Shown piece by piece: positions 1 to 9,860 of a DNA stretch of 26,895 bases (position 1 is the stretch's first letter; each line of letters begins with the position of its first letter). The stretch is from positions 136,082-162,976 of the forward strand of contig WELB01000244.1 of the NCBI GenBank assembly GCA_009602725.1, in the 5' to 3' direction. The stretch is from Spirogloea muscicola (Eukaryota > Streptophyta > Zygnematophyceae > Spirogloeales > Spirogloeaceae). The notes beneath the pieces were generated by a model. That model was not told the origin of the DNA, made no database searches, and saw only the letters and a list, made by a program, of their open reading frames with translations. The translations under genes and the position numbers were made by a program.

Positions 1-192
1 GGCGCCTCGGCTGGCATGCCTGCAGACGCGCTCGTCCTCGCGGCGGCCGCTGCGGCGGAGCTCGATGCCGGCCTGCGCCACAAGGCGGCCGCGCGCCAGG
101 CCGCCGCGAGGCCCTCGGCCCTCCTCTGAGGACGGAGGGCGGCCGCCGTCACCGGAGCGCGGAGCTCAGGACGACGAGTGTCGTGGTGAGCA
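1..192 (+). other. GC-rich 5' leader or promoter-proximal region of the coiled-coil gene
   Basis: This stretch is very GC-rich and precedes the ATG at 193. The frame of that ATG is closed just upstream by TGA at 187-189, and again at 127-129. An upstream ATG at 16 opens a 37-codon frame ending at 129 that is rich in Ala, Leu and Arg; it could be a uORF or the end of an earlier exon following a TGCAG acceptor near 25. The window begins here, so a further 5' exon cannot be excluded. Confidence 0.35.
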
Positions 193-3100
193 ATGGAGGC
201 ACAGTCCGCGGAGCGGGACTCGCTGGAGGACATGCTCGTCCAGGAGCAGCTCAAGGCGCGGGGCGCGGGGCAGAGCCTGCACGACGCGCTGCGCAAGGTG
301 GAGAGCCTGGAGCGCCGCCTGGTCGATCTCGACGGCGAGACCCTCGAGCCGCTGCTGGTGAGCCTCGGAGCTCGGCGGCCCCCAGCCTTGCAGGAGCTGT
401 GAGCGGCCGTGCTTCCGGATGCATAGCCACTCGACCTGGTCACCAGATTCATCATGCCTGCATTCTTGAGGAGAGAGGAGGTCCTGTCCTCTTTGGTCCG
501 TTGGAGGCCAGCAGTGCGAGGTTGTGGCCTTCTCATCATCGGAGCTTTACCATGGACCTGTTGCCAGATTGAGGTGGCCCGGTTGAGGGCCGAGCTAGCC
601 AAGTCGGAGGTACTCCGTTTCGAAGCGCACCGCCAGTTGACAGAGGGCCCAGATGGTGCACTCACCAGCCCGGAGGAGATGCACAGGCTGAAGTCTCGCA
701 TCCGGGAGCTGGAAGCTCAGCTCTTCAGAGTCTCTGAAGCTGCACAGAGCGTGATAGTGTGGGACGAGGATGGCTCTGAGAGGTGTGCGGCACTTCCGAC
801 ACTCTGAAGAGCCAGGGGCAGTGTGTTTCTTCAGCTGGTTGCAACCTATGGCATGTATTGAATCAGATGAAGAGCTGTGAGCTGAGATACACTTAACACT
901 CTTGCAACCAGGCAGATGGTATACCGAAAGCCAGCACAATGTGCTGTTTAGGGTGAGGTGCTGCACCTATATCTATCAATGCAATCAATTGTCATGTGGA
1001 ATGCAGTGAAGGCGAGGAGCTGTTTGATGACACTCCTCACGATGGCTCCCCTGCGGCCGCTAACGTTCAGAAGATCCGGGTTCCTCCACCTGGATCACCA
1101 TTTTCTCCGTCGCAGGTCAGAACTTCAAAAGGACCCAGCATACATGTCCATCGACTCTTAAGAGCCCCTGGAATGTCATCCTAGGAATCTGGTGAATGAA
1201 CACGTCCTTCTTTCCAGCTAGCAAGATATTGCCAAGCACAGTGGGGGACTTGGCATGTGCGCTGTTCAGGCTACAGCAGGTTTGCTTGTGACACTGAGGT
1301 CCGATTGTTATGAAGGGAGGACTGGTGCAACACCTGCTAGATCTTGGAGAGGCTTCTATTGTGGCACCTGCTGGCTTAGTGGCCGACCAGAAGCGGCTTG
1401 AGGAGGAATTTAAGGTTGCTCAGGCACGGGCATCTGAGGCAGAACGGAGCTTGCTGCAGCACAAGCAAATGCTTCAGAACCTTGAAGTCAAGATGATAGA
1501 TCTGCAGGTGCACATGACCAGCTTGACTGGCAAGATGCTTGGTGTGTCGCTTGGCTAAGGCTTGCTCATGTTGTCTCAAACTGCTGACCAGCAAAAGGGA
1601 ATATCTTCTTGAGTTCGTGTATTCAGTGAGCACTCACTTTGTGAAGGCAGAAGCAACTGGACATGGAAAGGGCAAGGGCTGTGGAGGATGCGGAAGATGC
1701 AGCTCAAGAAATGGCAGAGCTGCGTTATCACTTCCACCAGATGCTTGACAACGAGCGTGAGCTGCGCTCGCAAGCAGAGCACACCTCTGTCAGGAGAGTG
1801 GATGAGCTCGAAGCTCAGGTACTTGTGGCGTCTCGCCTGATGCAAGTCATGACAATATTTTATGTTAGTATTATGCCTGTGCAGCATAGCATATACACAT
1901 AAAGTATGATGGACTTATTTCGACCCTTTAGGCACCTGAGTGCATCAAATGCGGGACAGCATGCTCCCACAATTGATGCTTCAAGCAAACGCTGAAGGAT
2001 GGCATGATATTGATGAAGTGATCCTTGATTGCCACCCGGTGCAGGTAAATAATGCTCAGAAGAATGTGCTCAGAGTTCTTGCAGAGAAGGCAGAACTAGA
2101 GAGGACACTCCAGGAAAAGGAAGAAGAGGCGAGGCTATCCGCAGCCAACATAGACGACATGTTGAAAAGTGCTAGAGCAGAAGCTGTCAAACAATCGCAC
2201 ATTGAAATATTGGGGGCAGCGGAGCTCACCAAAAGCACATTGACAGATTCTATGGAGAAATTAAAAGCTGAAAGGACGACGTTGAACAAGAAAGTGGAGG
2301 AGCAGCATAGCAAGCTTGCTGAAGCCATGGCCGACCTCGCAGCATCAAGGCAGAGGGTAAGGCTTCAGCTGTGTGTCACTTCTATTGAGCTTGCAAGTCA
2401 AGTGAAGGATGTTGGTAGGGCCTGCATTTGAATGTCTATTTGCAAAGATTGTTGGAGCCAACAATACTTTGATAACATCATCAGCACATCATGTAGCTGA
2501 ATGTTTCAGCTTAAGCTAAGTATGAATGGCAAGCAGACCTTCACAAGAGTAGCAGGAAGACAAGGCACTTGCAACGATATGATAGCAGAACTGTTGCCAT
2601 TCACAGGTGAGAGAAGTCAGCCAAGAGCGCGATCAGTCAGCAAGCAAAGTATCAGAGCTTCAGAGGACACTTGATGACGCAACAAGCACAACAGGAAAGT
2701 TGGCTGAAAAATTGGACAGAGCTGAAGAGCAGCTCTTCTCCCTACGTGACATCGAATATAAGGTACACTACCACACCACAAATTACTGCTGTGCACAGAC
2801 AAAATACCTGCTCCAGCACTTGCAGCATCTTGACTTAGAGCAGTATAGAATATAGCAGAACAGAGCAATACACATAATCGAAGTGGCCCATTGTGTTTCT
2901 TGATGCAGCTCAAGGTGATCTGCCAGGAACGAGATGCTGCAGTGGAACACGTTGCAGAACTTCAAAGAAGCTTAAAGGAAGCCATTGGTGCAAGTGAATT
3001 GCAGCTGGCTCGCTCGCTTCAGACTGAGAGCCAGCTTTCAGCTCTTCAGGAGGAGCAGCTTCAGGTCTGTCATCCTGCTCTTCCTTGTCAAGGCGCTGCA

Positions 3101-6100
3101 TCTTGAACAACTAGGACTTTCTGCACACACATCTCAACTTGTTGGATGCATACAGGATTTCGAGTGTCTTATAATGAGGCATACCACTTGTCCTAAGAAG
3201 GTTTTGAATTGGCCCATTTCAGACTGCTGCTGGAAGCTTGGAGCAAGCAAAGCAGTTGAAAGGTCAAGTTGAAGCTCTTGAAGCTCGTCTTCTGCTGCAG
3301 CACAATTACATTATCAGTCTTCAAGATGAAAAGCTTGAGCTGCAGGTGGGTGTACTCCTTTTCACGTCCCAAGTGAGGATAGTTTTGAAGTATGATGCAA
3401 GGTTGTCTGCAAACATACAATCTCACATCAAAACCCTCTGGAGATGCATGGTGCTGTTTAGGCAGTTGCAAGGTGATTCCAGGTATTTTCAAGTAACGGG
3501 ATGTTTTCTACTTGTACGTCACCCCCAAACCTGCAGGCAGAGGTGGGCATCCTTCGCAAGAAGCGCAGTAAGGTTAAGGCAGAGCTTGCCACGCTGCTGG
3601 TCGACAGTCCAACAACAAACTCAGGCCATGGGATCAATGGTGGGTCCGTGAACGGCGCTGCTGGAAGATGGCTAGAGGATGGTGCAGGTAATGACAACAA
3701 GCGAAGGGAGAGGGAGAAGGAGCTTGCTCTTCGAGATGTCTGGGAGGCTGTGCAGTATGTTACTGTGGAGATCCTCAAGGTCGTAAGGCTTGCAGGCTCT
3801 GGACCAGTCAGCAACAAGGAAGCTGTGAAGGTCGCTCTCCTTCAGACTGCTGCAATCACACCTGTTAGTAGTCCTGTGATCATAGGTTGTATTCTTGCAG
3901 TGCAAGTGTCAAGTAACTTTTTGACTGGGTCGGCGATAATACTATATTCATCTACACCAATAAGTATAAGCTTGGGCTCTTCTTCTGCCCCTCTGGGAAG
4001 TTTCACCTTTTGGGGATGACTAGCATTAGGCCGCTTAGAAGGTACTACTGGACAACTCTGGTATCTTCTTTGTGCTTAAAAACATGTCGCTGATTCTGGA
4101 CAGTGCAAATAGTTCTGTCCAATTGTGAGCTGTTTGGCGGCCTAGCTCACAGAAGTTCATGCACATACAATTGCAGGTACTGGAAAGCGAACTGCTCAAG
4201 TGGAGTGACTCTGACCTTGGCGGCCCAGCTGGGAGCAAGAGGGAGGTGCAGTGGAAGTAAGGCCCACAAGCAGCTTCTGACTAGGGTAGTTCTGATGCAA
4301 ATTTTTCTACCTTCAAAAGCATCAGAAATTTATGGGAGCATCACTTTGCTATCTCTTACAAGAGTGGCACGAGGCTGCAGCTTGTGACATTGTCAGCGTG
4401 ACAGTGTCAAGATCATATTGTTGAGGGGACACTTGTAGGATATCAAGGGCATCCTTTCCTACAGTTGTTGCTAAAACCCAGGTTTACCTTTGAGACACCT
4501 GGGAACAGCAAGTGTATTACAGCTCCTTTTCCTGTCTGATATCCTGTCAGAATAGGAGCAGTTGTGGACTGGGCCGACGATGTAGCCAGCTCCTTGGCAT
4601 ATACAAGGAGGGAGCTGGTGTCCTTGCAACGGCAGCTTCTTGAGTTTGAGAACGATTTAAGACAACTCAATGGTGTTCAAGCAGAAAGGGCCGGACTTGC
4701 TCGAGAGGCTGCGCGGTTGCAGGTGAGTCAGATCAAGTCAAAATGCAAGGCGCAAACTATGACCAACACGAGAGGTGACAGGTATTGCCTGGCCGAAGAT
4801 ATCTAACATGCAATTGCAAATATTAGCTCACGTATGGAGACACGCAGCAAGTCGTCAAATGTCTCCACAAGTCTTGTTGTCCAAAGTGCACCACGCAGCT
4901 AGCGCACGCTCTTCTATCTATGCCAAGCTTGTCTTGGCAACACTTGCTGGCTACAGAAAAGTCCATCTCTGAAGTTAGGGAGGTTGTGCTTCTGCAGGAT
5001 GAGCTTGAAGCTCTGCAAGGGAAGTTGACATCTGAGCAGGTCAGGAGAGAGGAAGAGGCCAGAGCACTGGAACGACAGGCTGATCAGGCCCGGGCAGCCG
5101 TTCGATCTACTCGTACTCAGGTCATACATCTTCATAGTCTGCAGGCCAATAATATTATTAACAGGTCACATCTGACCATATACTGGTCTTGCACTCGCGC
5201 TCTTGCAGTAGCTTTTGTGCTGTCTTTAGGTGTTTAGCTTTGCTAGTCCTGTATTAGCTTTGAATTGTTAGCATGTTGACCAGTTCACCTGCGCACAGTC
5301 TGGACAGGCTCACTGAATGCACTGTGCCGGCTGAGGTACGCAACTTTGGCAGCTGGTGGAGCTGGAGGAAATCAATGCACATCTGACTAGCCAGCTGTGC
5401 ACGCAAGAAGGCAAAGCAGAGAATTTAGAAAGAGACGAGCAACGGCGCAAGCTTGCAGCTGACTTGGTCAGCTTGGAGCTAGCCATGTTAGAGAAGACGA
5501 CACATGTGAGCAACCTTCTTATGTCAATTGTGTGTGACTGGCACTTGGATTGCTCTTCTACAAATATGTCTGCGAGCCTCACCTTACCTGCGCTCGAGCA
5601 TGTCACTCTCACTTTCAGCTGGAGTTGGCCGGACTTGACTGTCAGCTGGCAGAGCGACGGGCTGAGGAAGCCCAAAGATCAGGCAGAGTCTTGGTCGCCA
5701 ACATGGAGGCTCGCATATCCAGCCTCCGAGTAGAACTCAAGGTACGAAGGATAGGTCTGTGTCTATATTGCCAAGGTGGATAGTAACTTCTCAATCATTT
5801 CAAACATCAACTTGATCATGGCATGAAGGCCACGTCCTTGCAGATTGACATCCTCTTGGCTGCCGATGGTGAGCATGTCGGTCTGTGTTAAGTACTCTCT
5901 TTACGTTTCTGACTATAGTGACCGGTGTTATATGTTGCAAATTAAGCTGCACATGGCCAAGAAATGTGTGGGACAGGCTCAATGTGACAAGTCTGCTGCC
6001 CGCCTGAATTGGTGGGTACTAGAGAGGCTCAGGGGTCTTAGTATGACAGCTATGCTTACTGGACTCTTGCACCACTTTAGGCAGAGCAGGTGCTGCGAAA

Positions 6101-7679
6101 GGATGCTGAGAATCTCCACGAAAATGTCAGCAAGGCCCTCGAGGTACGATGCCGGCACGATATGCCTGCATGCTATGATGTGCTACAGAAGACACAAGTC
6201 CTTGGGCCCTGATGGCACCTGCATTTGCCTAGTGAAGGAGCATGAGGTTCTTGCATGTCTTCGCAGGCTCTAGATTGTTCCTGTCAGTAGCTGTAACAGT
6301 CGCCGTGCTATTTGTCTGACACATGGCAATGGAGTGAGTGGGTTGCTTCAGGCGGTTCAAGCAAGAAGTGCGGAGTTGATGGGGGAGCTCGAAAGTAGCA
6401 GGGGTGAAGTGCAGTCAGCGGCGGGAAAGGTGGCCAGCCTGTCAGCAGCGTGCCGCAAGGCGGATGAGGAGCTGCAAAGTCTGAGGGTAGAGCTGTCTGG
6501 CCTGGGTTCGCAGTGGTCTGCCAGAAGCTCCAAGTTTGCCGCTGACTTGGCAGATTGCAGGAGAGAGTTGCAGGAATTACAAACGAGCTTGATGGTCTGT
6601 CTTCTGTGTCCCGCCTTGGCCTTGTTCACCACCAAAATGACATTTGCAATGGAGGGCCGTCCTACTCATGCTGTGCCTGTACTTTTCGGATGCATCCTGC
6701 AAATTCTGGTCATTCGCGCAGGGATCTATCTGGCTGTCATGCACCTAGTGATCTGCTATATAATATGTAATGCTTGGTATCATTCACTATTGCTTGGTAC
6801 TTCACATTCTCTAGAAAGCAATGCAGCCACATGCTAAGCAAACCTGACATTGGTTGCTACACTATTATTGTGCAACTCAGAATTCAGAAGGGCATGCTGT
6901 CACTCTCTTGGAGGAGAAGCAGAGGTTGGAGGGAGCCCTGGCCAGCCTCAAAGAGGAGCTGCAAGAGGAGTCTGATGGGTGGAAGAGGAAGGAGGTGGCT
7001 CTTGAGGAAGAGCGGAGTCACCTGACAGAGCAGATTGCGCAGCTGGTGAAGCGCATGAAGGCTCTTGAGGAGGAGCTTGCGGTACAAGCCCCTCATGATC
7101 CGTCATCACAGAGGATAGCCAAGAACCTGCAAGCTGTGATCCCGTGCTGCAGGAGTCAAGGGAGATCTGCTTGCTTAGTCATTCGTTCCTGACACCAGTT
7201 TGATTACTTGTTGCCAGTCTTCTTTTCTGGGTGCCCAGCACGCAGCGGCCTCTTCACTGACAAGCCGTGCAGCGTTTGAGCTTCCACAAGAGCTCCAGAT
7301 CCATCTGCTGGCCCTGTTGACGCTTGGGTTGTGGTGGCTGTAGGCTTCGAGTCAGCGGGAAGAAGTGTTGCGAGCCCAGCTAGAGGTGGCCGAAGAGGAG
7401 GGGCGCAACACAAAGCAGGCGCTCAGAAGCTCGGAGCAGCGATTGGTCGAGGAGCGAGGCCTGCTACAGGAGGAGCACGAAGCAGCCATGAGCACGCAGC
7501 GGCAGGCGGAGGACTTCCTCAACCGCCAGCTGGAGCGGCTGGAAACCGTGGAGATGGAGAAGGAGCTCATTGAGCAGGCCCTCGCGCAGGCCATGGCACA
7601 AATTACGGAGGCAGAGCGAGATCGTGATGAGGCTCGCGCCGATGTGGCCAAGAGGCGAGGCGGGTGGGGAAGGCGGTGA
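193..7679 (+). CDS. Multi-exon gene for a long coiled-coil protein (about 1,150 aa)
   Basis: Exons joined by GT..AG and frame continuity: 193-357, 568-782, 1007-1115, ~1316-1507, 1651-1818, 2045-2356, 2607-2762, 2909-3064, 3223-3345, 3537-3863, 4177-4256, 4551-4722, 4998-5120, 5353-5505, 5619-5741, 5844-~5876, 6081-6143, 6352-6594, 6881-7081, 7344-7679. Only the introns after 782 and 4256 are phase 2; the rest are phase 0. Nearly every exon encodes E/K/Q/L/A-rich heptad-like sequence (for example KRLEEEFKVAQ, EKAELERTLQEKEEEA, LEEKQRLEGALASLKEELQ), so a rod-like scaffold, tether or motor-tail protein is likely. Non-coil linkers lie in exon 3 (acidic then Pro/Ser-rich) and exon 10 (Gly/Asn/Ser-rich, then a helical segment near 3720-3850). 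No signal peptide, membrane segment or catalytic domain is visible, and I do not recognise an ortholog. The least certain borders are the start of exon 4, the exon 16 donor and the last exon, which might splice at 7675. Confidence 0.8.
2607..3064 (+). repeat. Adjacent duplicated 52-codon exons in the coiled-coil gene
   Basis: Exons 2607-2762 and 2909-3064 are both 156 bases, phase 0 at both ends, and align without gaps. About 15 of 52 residues match, including a shared QERD core, then V-x-E-L-Q-R-x-L and a later E-x-Q-L-x-x-L. Equal length, phase and the shared core favour an old tandem exon duplication over chance similarity between coiled coils. Confidence 0.55.
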
Positions 7680-7995
7680 GGAGCTTAGGACTTGCTGGCA
7701 ACGTGCAGCTGTTTACTCTCTCGTGTAGGTGCCCCGGGGGCTTCTGCCGCCGTTTTCGGCAGTGCAACCTCTTCTCTTGCAGCCCTTGCCGTGTGCTCAA
7801 GGTGTGCCCTGCGTTGGGCCGCCTGGTCTGCCCTCCCAACCGCATGCCGCGAAGAGGAGCAGGCCCCTCGGCGAACTTGGAATTGGTTTCTCATGAATTG
7901 GCTCCATAATTGCAAGACCAAGACTGCACACAGGAGCTCTGGGTACGCTTAAAGCATTAGGCAGCCTGCATAAGCTGATGGTCACCATAAGTAGC
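7680..7995 (+). other. 3' flank of the coiled-coil gene, with a possible alternative last exon
   Basis: No independent gene is evident. A donor-like GTGAGG begins at 7676, and acceptor-like TGTAG and CTTGCAG sites follow near 7729 and 7782. Joining 7675 to either acceptor keeps one open frame to a stop at 7907-7909. It would give a Cys/Arg/Pro-rich tail (several C-x-x-C-like pairs) in place of the stop at 7677-7679. This tail does not resemble the coiled coil, so it may simply be 3' UTR. Confidence 0.3.
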
Positions 7996-9620
7996 AGAGG
8001 GCGAGGCTGTGATGGGCCAGCCCAAAAGACCAATGTGTACACCATAGAGGCATGAGCAGGTTAAGAGCATGGTGGCAGCATCTCTTTATTGGCCTCAGGC
8101 CAAAACTCTGCGCGAGTTGCACCAATGTATGTGTATGGGCACAGCTCCACAAGTACTGGCCATGACAAATGCGAGGTGCATCAGCATTGAAAGCATGGTA
8201 AGGTGCAGGCCTCATGGAGATTGTGCGACAGGGGAAGGAGGATGCGTGTATATTAAGAGATGGGGAGGCCATGTGTGCCATGTGTGCCAAGTACAAAGGC
8301 AAGCACATTGGACAAATGTACGTCACCTGCTGCTAAGCTGACCCGCTCAGTAACCACGAGTCAGCACATAGAGGTCGCTAGCTGACGCTCGAATACCGGA
8401 CGGCAATTGACTAGCTCTTGTGCCAGCAGCTAAGGCTCGACCAGCTTTCTGATGCAGAGCATACGCCTGAGCTCGTTGCAGACAGGTTGACACTCGACGT
8501 CGCCGAAATGACAGATAGGCTGCCGGCATACCCATCTGGGCTGGGAGCATATCCTCGCGTCTTGCATATCCCAGACTCGCTATGTTCTCGAGTAGGGTAT
8601 GGAAGCGAGGACCCAAGCAGCCGAAAGTGTCGATTGCGGCCGGGAGGAGGTGGTCACTGCGGGGGTAGTCTGAGTAGTGTCGGAGCTTTTTCTGCTCAGC
8701 ACCTCCCACTGCGTGGCCAGCAATGTTTGTGGAAGCGGAACTCTTGTATGCCTCAGTCACCACCACATCAACCAAAGCTCGTGGACCTCCGCCAGGTTGT
8801 ACACCCACAATGTCCAGGGTGCGACGGTGATGGCCTCCCTGGGAATCCGTGGTGATGGGCATTACATTGCTCACTTCAACGATGGCGCGGTAGCCGGCGT
8901 CGCGCATCAAGCCCGCCAGGGCGTCCCGTAGGAGATTGTGGACGCCCACCACCTCAGGGCCTGTGGGACACCGCAGCATGTGGGTGGCTAGGTCTCCGCC
9001 CTCCGTACGGAAGCCACACTCACACTGAGTTACTCCAATCAGGCAGGTCGGGGGCAGGCCAAGGAACAGCTGGAGAAGCGTCCGGAATGCTTCAGGGCTG
9101 ATTTTGAAAGCGTTGTGGATTGCGTGTGTGGTGAGCCAATCCGTTGCCCCAGGCGTTGCGAGCGATGTGAGACGTGCCAGACTCCTTGGATTGGTCTTGA
9201 TATCCGGCATCGTCCTCAACGCCTTGCGACGCTCGTCCTCAACTGCCGCAACGAGTCTGGCCTGTGCCGCTTTGTCTGGTGCTTGAGCAAGCGCTGAGAA
9301 GGGGGTGAGGAGGGGTTGTAGGGACGGGAAGGAGCCGAGTGCTGACTCCCGGATGCTCCTCAGTTGTACTTGGAATGCCAAGGAGCCTTCCTCCACCTCG
9401 GCTGCAGGGCCGGCCAGGCAAGGGCAGCGCAAGGGAAGAAGGGAGGCAACCTGGTGCCAGCAACCGAGAAAGGCTGCCTGCGCCGTCTGTTCAAGTGACC
9501 GGCAGCCCAGGCCGCCCATTCGTGTGGGAAGGGATGCAGGGAGGATGAAGGTGAGGGGAAGGATGGGTGTTGAATCAGGGAAGCCAGGGTTTGCCGGAGG
9601 GAGGATAGAGGGGCTGTGTC
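7996..9620 (-). mobile_element. Non-LTR retrotransposon copy A, 5'-truncated
   Basis: The element reads on the minus strand, with its 3' end on the left. The coding part (8347-9618) matches the C-terminal half of the family. The 3' UTR (about 7996-8346) carries the family hairpin at 8005-8023 (GGCTGTGATGGGCCAGCCC), followed on the plus strand by the usual A-rich AAAAGA. The 5' end is lost near 9620, beside a G-rich stretch with a run of at least ten G at 9651-9660. Truncation at the 5' end is the usual result of target-primed reverse transcription. No target-site duplication was identified by eye. Confidence 0.8.
8347..9618 (-). CDS. Retrotransposon protein, C-terminal zinc knuckle and endonuclease-like region (copy A)
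   Basis: The frame is open from about 9618 to the stop at 8347-8349 (about 423 codons) with no internal lesion. In order it shows the post-RT segment MGGLGCRSLEQ...AAFLGCWHQVAS, a linker, LGLPPTCLIGVTQCECG with H and C following (CCHC-type knuckle, CECG...HMLRC), then HNLLRDAL. Next comes a PD-(D/E)XK-like core: RTLDIVG, LVDVVVTEAY, EQKKLRHYSDYP and AAIDTFGCLG. It ends in SDLYVLTRGY. In the R2-type LINE group such a C-terminal nuclease nicks the target DNA to prime reverse transcription. The RT domain itself is missing, so this copy cannot move by itself. The nuclease part is the least damaged in the window, so the loss was probably recent. The nuclease assignment rests on motif order, not on a search. 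Confidence 0.75.
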   Translation of the reverse strand, partial: HSPSILPPANPGFPDSTPILPLTFILPASLPTRMGGLGCRSLEQTAQAAFLGCWHQVASLLPLRCPCLAGPAAEVEEGSLAFQVQLRSIRESALGSFPSLQPLLTPFSALAQAPDKAAQARLVAAVEDERRKALRTMPDIKTNPRSLARLTSLATPGATDWLTTHAIHNAFKISPEAFRTLLQLFLGLPPTCLIGVTQCECGFRTEGGDLATHMLRCPTGPEVVGVHNLLRDALAGLMRDAGYRAIVEVSNVMPITTDSQGGHHRRTLDIVGVQPGGGPRALVDVVVTEAYKSSASTNIAGHAVGGAEQKKLRHYSDYPRSDHLLPAAIDTFGCLGPRFHTLLENIASLGYARREDMLPAQMGMPAAYLSFRRRRVSTCLQRAQAYALHQKAGRALAAGTRASQLPSGIRASASDLYVLTRGY

Positions 9621-9860
9621 AGCAAGAGGTAGGTCAATGGGATGGGAATGGGGGGGGGGGATTGTAGACGAATGGAGGGGGGTTGTCGCACACCTGGCTA
9701 GGGCTAGGGGCTGACCGTGGAGGAGGGGCTCTGCTCTATTAGATCTGCATCATAAGCGTGGAGGTGATCAAGATGCCGTGCAGCTGGGCAAGCATGTATG
9801 TGCATTGTCACTCGTAAACAGCTTCCTGAGTTACATGAGGCACCCTGAGCTCTCATGGCA
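9621..9860. other. G-rich spacer without a gene
   Basis: This stretch holds a purine-rich GGGATGGGAATGG segment and a G run at 9651-9660 directly beyond the broken 5' end of copy A. No open frame with family similarity or splice structure was seen. Confidence 0.4.

Noticed and set aside
2056-2328. Minus-strand open frame opposite a coiled-coil exon
   Set aside because: It is a Ser/Leu-rich antisense shadow of the E/K/A-rich exon at 2045-2356, with no support of its own.
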